This document shows positions 1 to 9,052 of a stretch of 64,000 nucleotides of DNA, one piece after another. The notes below the pieces were generated by a model. That model had not been told where the DNA came from and did not search any database. It saw nothing but the letters and a program-made list of their open reading frames with translations. A program made the position numbers and the translations under genes. The stretch comes from Pseudarthrobacter chlorophenolicus A6. Its GTDB lineage: Bacteria; Actinomycetota; Actinomycetes; Actinomycetales; Micrococcaceae. The stretch lies in assembly GCF_000022025.1 (NCBI RefSeq), contig NC_011886.1, positions 1,932,980-1,996,979 of the forward strand, written 5' to 3'. Each line of letters begins with the position of its first letter. Position 1 is the stretch's first letter.

Positions 1-1
1 C

Positions 2-457
2 CCAACACTCCAGCCCGTGCCGGGAATAGACCGCACCGCCTACAAGCAAACCCTAATTGACCGTTTCTCCAACGAGCACGTCCGCGACACACTGGCACGG
101 CTCTGCGCCGAAAGCTCGGACCGCATCCCCAAGTGGCTGCTGCCGGTCATCCGCACCAACCTCGACCGCGGCGGTGAGATCCACCGCTCGGCCGCGATAG
201 TGGCCAGCTGGGCCCGCTACGCGGAGGGGATTGACGAACAGGGACAACCGATCGACGTCGTCGACCGCCTCAAAATCGATGTGATGGCGGCGGCAGCGCG
301 GCAGCGCGAAGACCGGTTTGCCTTTATCGCCAACCGGGACCTTTTCGGTGACCTCGCCGACAACGAACGGTTCACCACTGCGTACGCATCTACCCTGGAT
401 GACCTTCACAACGGTGGCTCCCGGTTCGCCCTGGAATCGCTCGCAAGGCGTTCATAG
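2..457 (+). CDS. Mannitol dehydrogenase family protein, C-terminal part (5' end outside window)
   Basis: This is the C-terminal ~150 residues of a long-chain mannitol/fructuronate dehydrogenase, an NAD-dependent enzyme that oxidises mannitol (or a related polyol or hexonate) to the ketose. The reading frame is open from base 2 and the stop is at 455-457. The family signature around RDTLARLCAESSDRIPKWLLP is characteristic: the Ser-Asp-Arg-Ile-Pro-Lys stretch and following segment form the polyol-binding helical domain. Family members are about 480-500 residues, so two thirds of the protein, including the Rossmann domain, lies upstream of the window. The GTG at 17 is internal, not the start. 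The stop is followed by a Shine-Dalgarno for the next gene. Confidence 0.85.
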   Translation, partial: PTLQPVPGIDRTAYKQTLIDRFSNEHVRDTLARLCAESSDRIPKWLLPVIRTNLDRGGEIHRSAAIVASWARYAEGIDEQGQPIDVVDRLKIDVMAAAARQREDRFAFIANRDLFGDLADNERFTTAYASTLDDLHNGGSRFALESLARRS

Positions 458-470
458 AACGGAGGACCTC

Positions 471-1016
471 TTGCCTAGATTGTTCGACCCGGTACTCTCA
501 TGGTCCCTGGCAGGAGCAGCAGTCTTTGCCCTTCCCTCTTGTCTGATGCTGATGTTGGAGATGCACCCGGGCACAATGTATCCCGACCATTTGGCGGGGG
601 CCTTTACGGTAGTGGCCGCGGGAATCCTTCTTCTCATCCGGCCTTCGTCGGCCCCTGGTCCCCGCAAGAGATTGCCGGAGGCGCACGTCGCTGCCTTCAG
701 GTACGCCGTCCGTTCAGGGGTCCTACCCCTAACAAGCCTCTTCAGCGACTGGAGCGGGGAACTTGCCCATCATCGGTTCCTCCTCAAATCCGCGCTGCGC
801 GGACTGCCAGGGGTTACGTGGGCCGTCCTGATAATGGACCTCTACGGGATGCTCGCATACACCAAAGACGTTGCCTTCTTCCTGTCCTGCGCCCTGGCCG
901 CCGCAGGATTCAGCCTGGCCGCCTTCTCCCGCGCCACGATCGCCCTCACAAACGTCTTTGCCCTTGAGCACCACCTTCGCCATCAACAACAGCTACTTGA
1001 TGCGCCGCATGTGTAG
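471..1016 (+). CDS. Small multipass membrane protein, function unknown
   Basis: A 181-residue protein starting at TTG 471, chosen because GGAGG at 461-465 sits five bases upstream; an upstream ATG in the same frame at 318 would overlap the preceding gene by 140 bases. Hydrophobic stretches near residues 8-30, 38-55, 100-120 and 125-155 suggest four membrane segments, with a charged loop between the second and third. I recognise no family motif. It begins 13 bases after the mannitol dehydrogenase stop and may be translated from the same transcript. The function is unknown. Confidence 0.6.
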   Translation: MPRLFDPVLSWSLAGAAVFALPSCLMLMLEMHPGTMYPDHLAGAFTVVAAGILLLIRPSSAPGPRKRLPEAHVAAFRYAVRSGVLPLTSLFSDWSGELAHHRFLLKSALRGLPGVTWAVLIMDLYGMLAYTKDVAFFLSCALAAAGFSLAAFSRATIALTNVFALEHHLRHQQQLLDAPHV

Positions 1017-1275
1017 CACACCTCTTGAGGTGCGGCAGTTCCGGCTGTCGCTTGTGATGATGCCGATGCTGCCAGCCCCGCCCCAACCGGGCGTAGGGGT
1101 TTTCCTGCCAACCCCCTGACCGGGAAGGACCAGGTCCACAACCTGGCCTTTCACTGGGTATTTCTCGTGCTGGTCCAGCTCGGCTCTCCCGCGCGGATCT
1201 GCTGACGGATGGCGCCGCGGTGGATGTTCCGGGCAGGTCGCACGATCATGCTGAACGACGGTCAGGCTCCAGATC

Positions 1276-1847
1276 TCACACCTTGGTTATTCCTGCAGAC
1301 TCCCAAGCTTGCGAAGCTTTCACCAATGGTTTAAGACGTGTCAGGGCTTGCACGACAAGATCCTGTACCGGGGGCGGCGATGTCGACGACGAACCCTGTC
1401 TCGTCGGCCTGGAGGGGTTCGTGGGTGGCGAGCTGGGAGTCGAGCAGGGCGGGCGGCATGAAGTGCCCGGTCCGCCCTTCCGTCCGAGCCCTGAGTACCT
1501 CTCTCATGCCGTGAAGGTGCAGGAAGACGGTGTCCGGGGCCTTTTTCCCGGATGGCGTCGCGATAGCTGCGGCGTAGCGCCGAGCAGGCGAGCACCAGCC
1601 CGCCGTCACCGGCATGGGCCAGAGCGGCGCCGACGGTGGCGAGCCAGGGCCAGCAGTGCTCATCGGTCAGCGGGGTGCCGGCAGCCATCTTGGCCACGTT
1701 CTCCACCGGGTGCAGCGAATCGCCGTCCAGGAACGGGACGCCGAGTTCGCGGGCAACGAGGTCGCCGATGGTGGTCTTGCCGCAGCCGGAGACGCCCATC
1801 ACCACCACACGGAGCTTGCCGGTGGCTGGGAGTTTGATCGTGTGCAC
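1276..1847 (-). pseudogene. gntK: Gluconokinase, interrupted by two single-base frameshifts
   Basis: Gluconokinase phosphorylates D-gluconate to 6-phosphogluconate. The first ~85 residues are intact, with P-loop MGVSGCGKTT near the N-terminus, the DGDSLHP substrate motif and the LACSALRRSYRD stretch. The frame is then lost at a run of five A (minus strand, 1542-1546). The next frame carries the rest of the family sequence (KAPDTVFLHLHG, GHFMPPALLDSQ), and the frame shifts again at a run of five C (1370-1374). Removing one base from each run gives an uninterrupted 189-residue protein ending at 1276. The GTG start at 1847 overlaps the last codon of the truncated dehydratase upstream. The frameshifts may be real or may be assembly errors. 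Confidence 0.75.
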
Positions 1848-2120
1848 CAGTCGTGCACCGTTCCGTCGATGAGGCGGTTGTAGGGCAGGTAGGCCTGCTG
1901 GTACGGGTACGCCGCGGCGGCTTCTTCATTGAATTCGACGCCGATGCCGGGGTTGTCGCCCGGGTGCAGGTAGCCGTCCTTGAAAGTCGTGGACTGGTGG
2001 AAGACCTCGTTGGTCGCCGCGGAGTGCTGCATGTATTCCTGGATGCCGTAGTTGTGGATGGCCAGGCCCACGTGCAGCTGCGCGGCGAAGCCCACCGGGG
2101 AGATATCGGTAGGGCCCGGC
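1799..2120 (-). pseudogene. Mannonate dehydratase-like enolase (ManD/RspA family), C-terminal remnant
   Basis: About 90 residues match the end of the ManD/RspA group of the enolase superfamily, which dehydrates acid sugars such as D-mannonate. The recognisable stretch runs from GPTDISPVGFAAQ through NYGIQEYMQHS, DGYLHPGDNPGIGV and AYLPYNRLIDGTVHDW. The first ~300 residues, including the barrel with the metal-binding residues, are absent. Sequence beyond about 2120 on the 5' side does not resemble the family, so the gene is truncated. The frame also runs 16 codons past the expected terminal HDW because the usual stop is missing. It lies directly upstream of gluconokinase, suggesting a decayed hexuronate/gluconate operon. 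Confidence 0.7.
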
Positions 2121-2916
2121 GACAAGGTTCCCCGACCTCTTTTCTTCACTGGGCTTGCTGCTGTCCGCGCTGGCCTGTTCCGTGACGCCAGCATCCAGGT
2201 AACCGCCATCGTCGCTTAGATTCAAAGGATTGATGGGACGAATCCGCCCCCTTCGAAGGCCTTCCCACCCAAATCAAAAGAATCGATAATGACGATTCTG
2301 TTGCCCTGGGCCAGCCTCGGAACTATCCATCTAAAGTGGTGTGGACAATGTCCACACTTTTCGGCTCGGACTGGGCCCTACCGATTTCGAACTCCTCCGG
2401 ATTCCGCATTTTTTCGCGGGTTTCCGGTGCCCTCAAGCGGCTCATGGACGCCAACGGTCAGTCTTCTGAACTAGCACGTCAGGTCATCCTCGCCAACTGA
2501 AACCGTTCACCCGCTGTGGTGGACGTCGTCCAGGAACACATCGATCTTCTGGTCCGATTGAGCGAAACCAATTATGACTCACCCAAATGGCGTTCGCGCA
2601 ATAGCCGACCTTATCCACCGGAACTCCCGCCGTCGCGAATACCGCAGAAATGCTCGGCTACACACGCTTAGCACCGGCTGATCATGGCAAGGCCGTCACA
2701 GACCACCCACCAGGGGGGGCAGCAACTCCATCAGCGCCCGGTTCAGGCCGACAGTCCGCTCACCCGCACCCCGGTTTTGGTCACGCCAACAATTCGCAAT
2801 CGGTGCTGGTGCGGCAAGTGCCCATCTGATATGTTTTTAGCAATCTTACAGATATATCAGTGCTTGGTTGGGTCCCTTCGCGGCTCGACCGCCAACTCAA
2901 TGAGGAGTGGATTGGC
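2121..2916. other. Gene-poor, degenerate stretch
   Basis: No intact gene was found on either strand. There is an open plus-strand stretch from about 2350 to 2500 and another in the same frame after a stop (about 2503-2655). Together they read like the end of a small helical protein (…ELARQVILAN, then VVDVVQEHIDLLVRLSE), possibly the tail of a regulator, but I cannot assign a family. An inverted repeat, CTGATAT at 2826-2832 and ATATCAG at 2854-2860, lies upstream of the aminotransferase remnant and could be part of its old promoter. The base composition is slightly more AT-rich than in the flanking genes. Confidence 0.45.
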
Positions 2917-3320
2917 ATGAATGAACTCGCGCGTCAGCTTAGTTGCCTGGTCACGCAAAGCGCCTCCAGCGTCGCCCAAGCGGCGGCCGCCTGGAAGTCG
3001 AAGGGGAACCGCGTCTACCCCATCCATCTGGGTGACATCAACATCCAGACCACCCCGCACATCGTCGAAACGACGGACCGCGCCCTCGCGGACGGCTATC
3101 AAGGGGACTGCCCTCGCCTTGGCATGCCGCAGCTGCGCAAGGCCCCCTCAGAAGATATCGACGGCAGTCGGGGTATCAGCTATTCCCGGAACGCGTGGTT
3201 GTGATGACGGGAGGCAGGACGAAATTCCTGCAGGCGGTCCTGAACCCGGGCCAGGAAGTGCCCTGCCCGAATCCCGGCTTCCCGATCTAGAAGTCGCAGA
3301 TCGAGAACCGACTAACTGGC
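2917..3320 (+). pseudogene. PLP-dependent aminotransferase (class I/II), N-terminal remnant with frameshift and nonsense codon
   Basis: The reading frame from ATG 2917, preceded by GAGGAG, matches the N-terminus of class I/II aminotransferases: KSKGNRVYPIHLGDINI, TPHIVETTDRALADGY, then a degenerate GIPQLR-like region and RGISYSRN. At about 3195 the frame shifts by one base; the next frame continues with VVVMTGG and FLQAVLNPGQEV, then PNPGFPI. It then meets a TAG at about 3290 where the family has a Tyr, after which KSQIE is still recognisable. Similarity ends near 3320, and the PLP-lysine half of the enzyme is missing. With a frameshift, a nonsense codon and truncation, this one is a genuine pseudogene. 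Confidence 0.7.
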
Positions 3321-3550
3321 AGCGCTCAGCCACGGACCGCCGTCCGCACCGATTAATTTGAGGCGATTGCGCCCGCGGACGACAAACCCGGCCTTGTAAT
3401 AGTCCCGTCCCCAAGGGGCGGGGCGGAGCTAGTCAGCCTCCCGGCGTCGTCCGTCTCGACGGCGCCTGGCCTTCGTCTGCAAATCAGTTCCCTACTGCCT
3501 CCCGGCAACAGTATTCACGGGGGCATCACACGTTAAAGAAAGAGATCATA

Positions 3551-5104
3551 GTGACACGTATTGGCATTGTCGCCGAGTTAGGTAGCGAGACGCGGGTGGC
3601 GGCGACGCCCACCACCGTGAAGCGGTTATTGGAGTTGGGCTACGACGTTGTAGTCGAGAAGGGCGCGGGGGAGTCCTCAGCGTTCCGTGATGAGGACTAC
3701 GAAGCAGCCGGTGCCTCGGTGGTGGGTGCTGATGAGGCGTGGGGCAGTGAGGTGGTGCTGCGGATCAATCCGCCCTCGGAGGAGGAGATTGGCCGGCTGG
3801 CTGACGGCGCGACGCTGATTGGAATGTTGGCCCCGGGGCTGCGGCCGGAACTGGTGGAGGCGCTTGCGGCGCGTCCGATTACGGCGCTGGCGTTGGACGC
3901 TGTTCCGCGGATTTCGCGTGCGCAGTCGATGGATGTGCTCAGTTCAATGGCGAACATCGCCGGGTACCGTGCCGTGATTGAGGCGGCCCATGAGTTTGGC
4001 AGGTTCTTCACCGGGCAGGTGACCGCGGCGGGCAAGGTCCCGCCGGCAAAGGTCCTGGTGGCGGGTGCAGGTGTTGCCGGGCTGGCGGCGATCGGTGCGG
4101 CTTCGAGCCTGGGCGCCATTGTCCGTGCGACGGATCCGCGGCCGGAGGTAGCTGACCAGGTGAAGTCCATTGGCGGGTCCTACCTCAAGGTAGAGGTGGA
4201 GGAGGAGATGAAATCCTCGGATGGGTACGCCAAAGCAACGTCGGAGGCATACAACCGGCGGGCAGCGGAAATCTACTCCGAGCAGGCAGCCGATGTGGAC
4301 ATCATCATCACCACGGCACTGATCCCGGGCCGGCCCGCGCCGAAGCTGCTCACGGCCGATGACGTGGCCGCAATGAAGCCGGGCAGTGTGATTGTTGATA
4401 TGGCTGCCGGGCAGGGCGGGAACGTGGAAGGCTCAGTGGCAGGGGAGCGTACCGTCACCGAAAACGGTGTAGTCATCCTCGGCTACACGGACCTGCCGGC
4501 CCGGTTGCCGGCTCAGGCCTCGCAGCTGTACGGAACCAACCTGTTGAACCTTCTTAAGCTCCTCACCCCGGAGAAGGACGGGCAGCTGAGAATCGACTTC
4601 GACGACGTCGTCCAGCGTTCAGTGACAGTGGTGCGGGAGGGTGAGAAGACCTGGCCGCCGCCTCCGGTCCAGGTCTCCGCCGCGCCGGTGGTGAAGACCG
4701 ACGCCGGCACGACCGAAAGTGCCGCACCCAAGAAGAAGGCCGGCCTCAGCCCTGCGGGCAAGGCGGTTTTGTTCGCTTCAGGGATCGCGGCCCTCTTCGG
4801 CATCAACATGGTGGCCCCGGCGCCGCTGCCGCAGCACTTCACGGTGCTGATGCTTTCTGTGGTGGTGGGCTTTTACGTCATCGGGAAAGTCCATCACGCC
4901 CTTCACACCCCGCTCATGTCCGTCACCAACGCGATCTCGGGGATCATCGTGGTCGGTGCCCTGCTGCAGGTCACCTCGGAGAACCCGGTGGTACAGGTCC
5001 TCGCGGCAGTCGCAGTCCTGCTGGCCAGCATCAACATCTTCGGCGGTTTCGCCGTGACCCGGCGCATGCTCGCCATGTTCTCGGCCGGGAAGGCACGTTC
5101 ATGA
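3551..5104 (+). CDS. pntA: NAD(P) transhydrogenase subunit alpha
   Basis: This is the alpha subunit of the proton-translocating nicotinamide nucleotide transhydrogenase, which couples hydride transfer between NADH and NADP+ to proton movement across the membrane. It is 517 residues, close to the 510 of E. coli PntA. Residues 1-380 form the NAD(H)-binding domain I, with the family stretches [21 protein letters not shown], and a Rossmann glycine motif [17 protein letters not shown]. An Ala/Pro-rich linker (about 370-395) leads to three or four membrane helices at 400-510. GTG 3551 is preceded by a weak AAAGAAAGAG. The stop overlaps the start of pntB in an ATGA junction, so the two are translationally coupled. 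Confidence 0.95.
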   Translation: MTRIGIVAELGSETRVAATPTTVKRLLELGYDVVVEKGAGESSAFRDEDYEAAGASVVGADEAWGSEVVLRINPPSEEEIGRLADGATLIGMLAPGLRPELVEALAARPITALALDAVPRISRAQSMDVLSSMANIAGYRAVIEAAHEFGRFFTGQVTAAGKVPPAKVLVAGAGVAGLAAIGAASSLGAIVRATDPRPEVADQVKSIGGSYLKVEVEEEMKSSDGYAKATSEAYNRRAAEIYSEQAADVDIIITTALIPGRPAPKLLTADDVAAMKPGSVIVDMAAGQGGNVEGSVAGERTVTENGVVILGYTDLPARLPAQASQLYGTNLLNLLKLLTPEKDGQLRIDFDDVVQRSVTVVREGEKTWPPPPVQVSAAPVVKTDAGTTESAAPKKKAGLSPAGKAVLFASGIAALFGINMVAPAPLPQHFTVLMLSVVVGFYVIGKVHHALHTPLMSVTNAISGIIVVGALLQVTSENPVVQVLAAVAVLLASINIFGGFAVTRRMLAMFSAGKARS

Positions 5105-6576
5105 GCCACGCCACCGAAGCAGCAGAAATCATCTCGAGGAGCCTTACTTTGCCTGACGCCGTCTCCGGTCCGCTGACCGCTGAAGCCATCGCGGGGGCGG
5201 CCTACGTCGTCGCGGCCCTGCTGTTCATCCTCAGCCTGGCCGGGTTGAGCAAGCACGAACGAGCCAAAGCCGGTGTCATCTACGGCATCACCGGCATGGT
5301 GATCGCGTTGGCTGCCACGGTCTGGCTGACCCTGCAAGGTTCCTGGGGAACAAACCACGGCCTGACCGGCTTGGCCTTGCTCGTCGCCGCGGTCCTGGTG
5401 GGCGGTGCTATCGGGCTCTGGCGCGCCCGGGTGGTGGAGATGACCGGCATGCCCGAGCTCATCGCGCTGCTGCACAGCTTTGTCGGCCTGGCCGCGGTGC
5501 TCGTTGGCTGGAACGGCCACCTTCAAGCCCCGGACCTGACCGGAGCACTAAAGGACGTCCACCACGCCGAAGTGTTCATCGGCGTCTTCATCGGAGCGGT
5601 CACCTTCACCGGCTCCATCGTCGCGTTCCTGAAACTGTCGGCCCGGATGAAATCCTCACCGCTGATGCTGCCCGGCAAAAACGCCATCAACCTCGGCGCC
5701 CTCGCCGTGTTCGTCGCCTTGACCGTCTGGTACGTCAATGACTCCCAGCTCTGGCTCCTCGTCGTCGTGACGGTGCTTGCCCTCGGACTGGGGTGGCACC
5801 TGGTGGCCTCCATCGGCGGCGGCGACATGCCCGTCGTCGTGTCCATGCTCAACAGCTACTCCGGCTGGGCCGCGGCCGCGGCAGGCTTCCTGCTGAACAA
5901 TGACCTGCTGATCATCACCGGTGCACTGGTTGGTTCCTCCGGCGCTTACCTGTCCTACATCATGTGCAAGGCCATGAACCGGTCCTTCATCTCGGTGATC
6001 GCCGGCGGCTTCGGCATCGCCGCTCCGGCCAGCAAAGGAGACACAGACCAGGGCGAGCACCGTGAGATTACGGCCGAGGCAACAGCCGAAATGCTCACCA
6101 ACGCCTCGTCCGTCGTGATCACCCCCGGCTACGGCATGGCCGTCGCCCAGGCCCAATACCCCGTGGCCGAACTCGCCCACCAGCTCCGCGAGAAGGGCGT
6201 GAACGTCCGGTTCGGGATCCACCCCGTCGCAGGGCGCCTGCCCGGGCACATGAACGTTCTCCTCGCCGAAGCCAAAGTCCCCTACGACATCGTCATGGAA
6301 ATGGACGAAATCAACGACGACCTCGACAGCACCTCCGTGGTCCTGGTCATCGGCGCCAACGACACCGTCAACCCCGCAGCGGCCGAAGACCCCGGCAGCC
6401 CCATCGCCGGAATGCCGGTCCTCAAAGTGTGGGAGGCCGAAAATGTTGTGGTGTTCAAACGCTCCATGGCCGCAGGCTACGCCGGAGTCCAGAACCCGCT
6501 GTTTTTCCGCGACAACTCGCAGATGCTGTTCGGCGACGCCAAACAACGCGTCGAAGACATCCTGAAAGCCTTCTAG
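5101..6576 (+). CDS. pntB: NAD(P) transhydrogenase subunit beta
   Basis: This is the beta subunit, carrying the rest of the proton channel and the NADP(H)-binding domain III. It has 491 residues, slightly longer than E. coli PntB (462) because of a ~28-residue N-terminal extension before the first helix. Eight or nine membrane helices lie at about 25-300. Domain III (about 320-491) contains [41 protein letters not shown], and [14 protein letters not shown], all typical NADP-binding stretches. It overlaps pntA by four bases. Together the pair makes NADPH from NADH at the expense of proton-motive force. Confidence 0.95.
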   Translation: MSHATEAAEIISRSLTLPDAVSGPLTAEAIAGAAYVVAALLFILSLAGLSKHERAKAGVIYGITGMVIALAATVWLTLQGSWGTNHGLTGLALLVAAVLVGGAIGLWRARVVEMTGMPELIALLHSFVGLAAVLVGWNGHLQAPDLTGALKDVHHAEVFIGVFIGAVTFTGSIVAFLKLSARMKSSPLMLPGKNAINLGALAVFVALTVWYVNDSQLWLLVVVTVLALGLGWHLVASIGGGDMPVVVSMLNSYSGWAAAAAGFLLNNDLLIITGALVGSSGAYLSYIMCKAMNRSFISVIAGGFGIAAPASKGDTDQGEHREITAEATAEMLTNASSVVITPGYGMAVAQAQYPVAELAHQLREKGVNVRFGIHPVAGRLPGHMNVLLAEAKVPYDIVMEMDEINDDLDSTSVVLVIGANDTVNPAAAEDPGSPIAGMPVLKVWEAENVVVFKRSMAAGYAGVQNPLFFRDNSQMLFGDAKQRVEDILKAF

Positions 6577-6666
6577 TACCAAGCCCATTTCTTCCGCGGG
6601 AATGTCCTCGACCGTGATTTGGTCCGGACACCTGCTCTCACCACCTATGAACCGAGATGAGAGACG

Positions 6667-6906
6667 ATGATTCTGCGCCGATTATTTCGCACCAGCAGTC
6701 CGATTAACGGGACACGAACGAGTGAACCGGAGCCGATGCTCAAGGCCGAGCAAGCACCGATGCAGCCCGTCAGTTTTATTGACGAGATCGTTGCGTCATC
6801 CTGGGTAGGACTCCACTACAGACACGAGTTCTTGCTGCATCACAAACACGAACTATTGGAACACCACCATGCGGTGCATCGGACCAACATCCGTAAGGCC
6901 GTTTAG
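6667..6906 (+). CDS. Hypothetical small protein with His-rich C-terminus
   Basis: A 79-residue open frame starting at ATG 6667 with a purine-rich GATGAGAGACG just upstream. The N-terminus is basic (MILRRLFR), the middle contains SFIDEIVASSWVGLHYRHEF, and the C-terminus carries clustered His residues (LHHKHELLEHHHAVHR). I recognise no family. It lies 90 bases after pntB, and its context says little about function. It could be spurious; the support is the plausible ribosome binding site and the absence of a competing gene. Confidence 0.35.
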   Translation: MILRRLFRTSSPINGTRTSEPEPMLKAEQAPMQPVSFIDEIVASSWVGLHYRHEFLLHHKHELLEHHHAVHRTNIRKAV

Positions 6907-6943
6907 CGCTTCGACGCTCCTTCGCCCTTGCCTGGCGGTGAAA

Positions 6944-7255
6944 TCACTCCGAGGCGGCCACCCCGAGCCCGGCAGCGTGGCCGCTGATGGTGTGGGCAAG
7001 GTCGATGTCGCGGCTGGTGATCCCGCCGACATCGTGGCTCGAGAGAGTGACCCTGACCTCCGGGTAAGTGAGCGCGAGGTCGGGGTGGTGGTTGGCCTCC
7101 TCGGCAGAGGAGCCGATGCGGTTGACGAGCTCCAGCCCGGTGGAGAACTTTCGGGTCCTGAAGGTGGCCGTGAGGGCCTCGCCGGTCAGGTGCCAGCCGC
7201 TGAGCCCGGCTGCGGCGATTTCGGTGGCGGACAGCTTCCGTTTCGGATCAGTCAT
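6944..7255 (-). CDS. Pterin-4-alpha-carbinolamine dehydratase
   Basis: A 103-residue protein of the PCD/DCoH family, which dehydrates 4a-hydroxytetrahydropterin to regenerate the pterin cofactor of aromatic amino acid hydroxylases. The conserved EEANHHPDLALTYPEVRVTL segment carries the active-site His-His and the downstream Asp-Leu stretch; GLSGWHL and a helical GGITSRDIDLA are also typical. Full length for the family. No phenylalanine hydroxylase is in the window. It is separated from the upstream flavin reductase by a strong hairpin, so it is probably transcribed separately. Confidence 0.9.
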   Translation of the reverse strand: MTDPKRKLSATEIAAAGLSGWHLTGEALTATFRTRKFSTGLELVNRIGSSAEEANHHPDLALTYPEVRVTLSSHDVGGITSRDIDLAHTISGHAAGLGVAASE

Positions 7256-7336
7256 AGTGCCATCATGGCTCCGGAGAGGTGCCGTGGGCTACCACTGAAG
7301 TGCCCGCCCGAAGTTGATGGGCGCTCCGATTTAAAC

Positions 7337-7375
7337 GAGGACGACGGCGGGAGTTAGGCTCCCGCCGTCGTCCTC
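7337..7375 (-). terminator. Hairpin terminator after the mes/flavin-reductase operon
   Basis: A perfect 17-bp inverted repeat (arms 7337-7353 and 7359-7375, five-base loop TTAGG) lies 36 bases beyond the flavin reductase stop. On the minus strand the stem is followed by GTTTAAAT, a weak T-rich tail. It separates the mes operon from the pterin dehydratase. Confidence 0.75.
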
Positions 7376-7410
7376 CTTAGGTTTGTTGCCTCGCGCCGTT
7401 GGCGCGGCGC

Positions 7411-7983
7411 TCAGCCTTCGAGCTTGGAATGCTCGCCCAGACGGTGCCATGAGCGGTTGTGGTAAACCAAAGCGTCGCCGGGTTCGCCCGCTTGGACGTC
7501 ACGCATCACGCGGGACTCCAGGGCGTGAACCGCGATGATGGTGGAGGTCCCAACCTCCATCCGATCGATGACGGCGCAGCGCACCCAGGCGCGGACATCG
7601 TCATACACCGCTTCGCCGGTTGCCAGGTTCGACCATCGGTGCGTCTGATCAAAGCGGTCGGCGCCGGGCATCGCTCCAAACTTCGCCAGGTCGACGTCGT
7701 GCGCGTCCAGCAGGTGCACGACGACGGTTTCGGCGCGCGAAAGCACCGCGGACGCAGAAGAAAGTGCCGAGACGGAAAAAATCAACAACGGAGGTTCCGC
7801 ACTCACTGATACGACCGACGATACCGTCAGGGCCACCGGCCCTTCGCCGGCATCCGCCGTGATGACGGCGACACCTCCCGGGTGGCCACGGAACAGCGCT
7901 TTGAATTCGTCGGCCGAGAGGGAGGACGGCAAGCTTTGCTTCGGAGCCTCGAGCCACGTGTCTGCCGGGTAAGCATGAAACAT
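7411..7983 (-). CDS. Flavin reductase domain protein (FMN-binding), MesXD-associated
   Basis: A 190-residue flavin-reductase-like protein of the split-barrel flavin-binding family: it begins the domain with EFKALFRGHPGGVAVITAD, continues with ALTVSSVVSVSAEPPLLIFSV and ends with the LVYHNRSWHRL motif. Such enzymes supply reduced FMN to an oxygenase partner. It begins two bases after the mesD stop and is the last gene of the mesX-mesD operon. Context suggests it provides reduced flavin to the MesX step; that link is inference, based on the requirement of MesD for MesX and oxygen known from work on folate-independent methionine synthases. Confidence 0.88.
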   Translation of the reverse strand: MFHAYPADTWLEAPKQSLPSSLSADEFKALFRGHPGGVAVITADAGEGPVALTVSSVVSVSAEPPLLIFSVSALSSASAVLSRAETVVVHLLDAHDVDLAKFGAMPGADRFDQTHRWSNLATGEAVYDDVRAWVRCAVIDRMEVGTSTIIAVHALESRVMRDVQAGEPGDALVYHNRSWHRLGEHSKLEG

Positions 7984-7985
7984 CG

Positions 7986-9032
7986 TTATGACACCTGGGG
8001 TGCGGAGCGGGCGAGTTCCTCGCGCACGATGTTCGTCCCGGCGCTGAGAGCGCTCAGCTTGGCCAGGGCGATGTCCCGGGGGAACGGTGCCATTCCGCAG
8101 TTGGAGCTGGGGATCAGTTTGTCGGCATCAACGAACTGCAGGGCCTTGCGGAGCGTGTTGGCGACTTCCTCCGGGGTCTCGATGGTCTCGCTAGCAACGT
8201 CGATTGCCCCGAGCATGACCTTCTTGCCGCGGAGGAGTTCGATGAGGTCCATGGGCACGTGGGAGTTCTGCGATTCCAGCGAGATGATGTCGATGCTGGA
8301 GCTCTGAAGCAGCGGGAACGTTTCCTCATACTGCCGCCACTGTGAGCCGAGCGTCGCCTTCCAGTCATTATTCGCCTTGATCCCATAGCCGTAGCAGATA
8401 TGCACGGCGGTCTCCGCACGCAGTCCTTCTGCCGCACGCTCAAGCGCAGCCACGCCCCAGTCCTTGACCTCATCGAGGAAGACATTGAACGCGGGCTCGT
8501 CGAACTGGATGATGTCCACGCCAGCCGCCTCGAGTTCTTTCGCTTCCTGGTTCAGGATGGTGGCGAACTCCCAGGCCAGCTTCTCGCGGCTCTTGTAGTG
8601 GTCATCGTAGAGCGTGTCCACCATCGTCATAGGACCGGGAAGCGTCCATTTGATCGGCTTGTCGGTGGTTGCGCGGAGGAATTTTGCGTCTTCGACGAAT
8701 ACCGGCTGTTCACGGCGTACCGGTCCGACGACGGTCGGCACGCTGGCGTCGTAGCGGTCGCGGATGCGCACGGTCTTGCGCTGTTCAAAGTCGACCCCGC
8801 TGAGATGTTCGATGAACGTCGTGACGAAGTGCTGGCGGGTTTGCTCGCCGTCGCTGACAATGTCAATGCCGCGCCGGCTCTGCTCGTGGATGGCAATGCG
8901 CAGCGCATCCTCTTTCCCCTCGCGCAGCGCATCTCCCTCCAGCTTCCACGGGGACCAAAGAGTCTCCGGCTGTGCGAGCCACGATGGTTTCGGCAGGCTT
9001 CCGACAAGGGTGGTGGGCAAAAGTGTGTTCAT
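7986..9032 (-). CDS. mesD: Folate-independent methionine synthase MesD
   Basis: A 348-residue protein equivalent to the C-terminal catalytic half of cobalamin-independent methionine synthase MetE, without the folate-binding N-terminal half. The zinc site is intact: H211 and C213 in VHICYGYG, E253 in ISLESQ and C312 in SSNCGMAP. The homocysteine-binding entrance (TTLVGSLPKP) is at the N-terminus. Pairing with a DUF1852 gene identifies it as the MesD family, which methylates homocysteine with an unidentified methyl donor rather than methyltetrahydrofolate. ATG 9032 is preceded by GGAG; an in-frame upstream start at 9086 would overlap mesX. mesX ends 20 bases upstream. Confidence 0.9.
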   Translation of the reverse strand: MNTLLPTTLVGSLPKPSWLAQPETLWSPWKLEGDALREGKEDALRIAIHEQSRRGIDIVSDGEQTRQHFVTTFIEHLSGVDFEQRKTVRIRDRYDASVPTVVGPVRREQPVFVEDAKFLRATTDKPIKWTLPGPMTMVDTLYDDHYKSREKLAWEFATILNQEAKELEAAGVDIIQFDEPAFNVFLDEVKDWGVAALERAAEGLRAETAVHICYGYGIKANNDWKATLGSQWRQYEETFPLLQSSSIDIISLESQNSHVPMDLIELLRGKKVMLGAIDVASETIETPEEVANTLRKALQFVDADKLIPSSNCGMAPFPRDIALAKLSALSAGTNIVREELARSAPQVS

Positions 9033-9052
9033 GATTAGCGATTCTCCGTGGG

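Noticed and set aside
1853..2185. Plus-strand open frame opposite the dehydratase remnant
   Set aside because: Its translation is a shadow of the minus-strand ManD-family tail, which has clear family motifs.
2121..2916. Insertion sequence or integration site in the decayed zone
   Set aside because: No transposase sequence, paired terminal inverted repeats or flanking direct repeat was seen.
6944..7983. Pterin dehydratase as a fourth gene of the mes operon
   Set aside because: A perfect 17-bp terminator-like hairpin at 7337-7375 lies between it and the flavin reductase, and the spacing is 155 bases.
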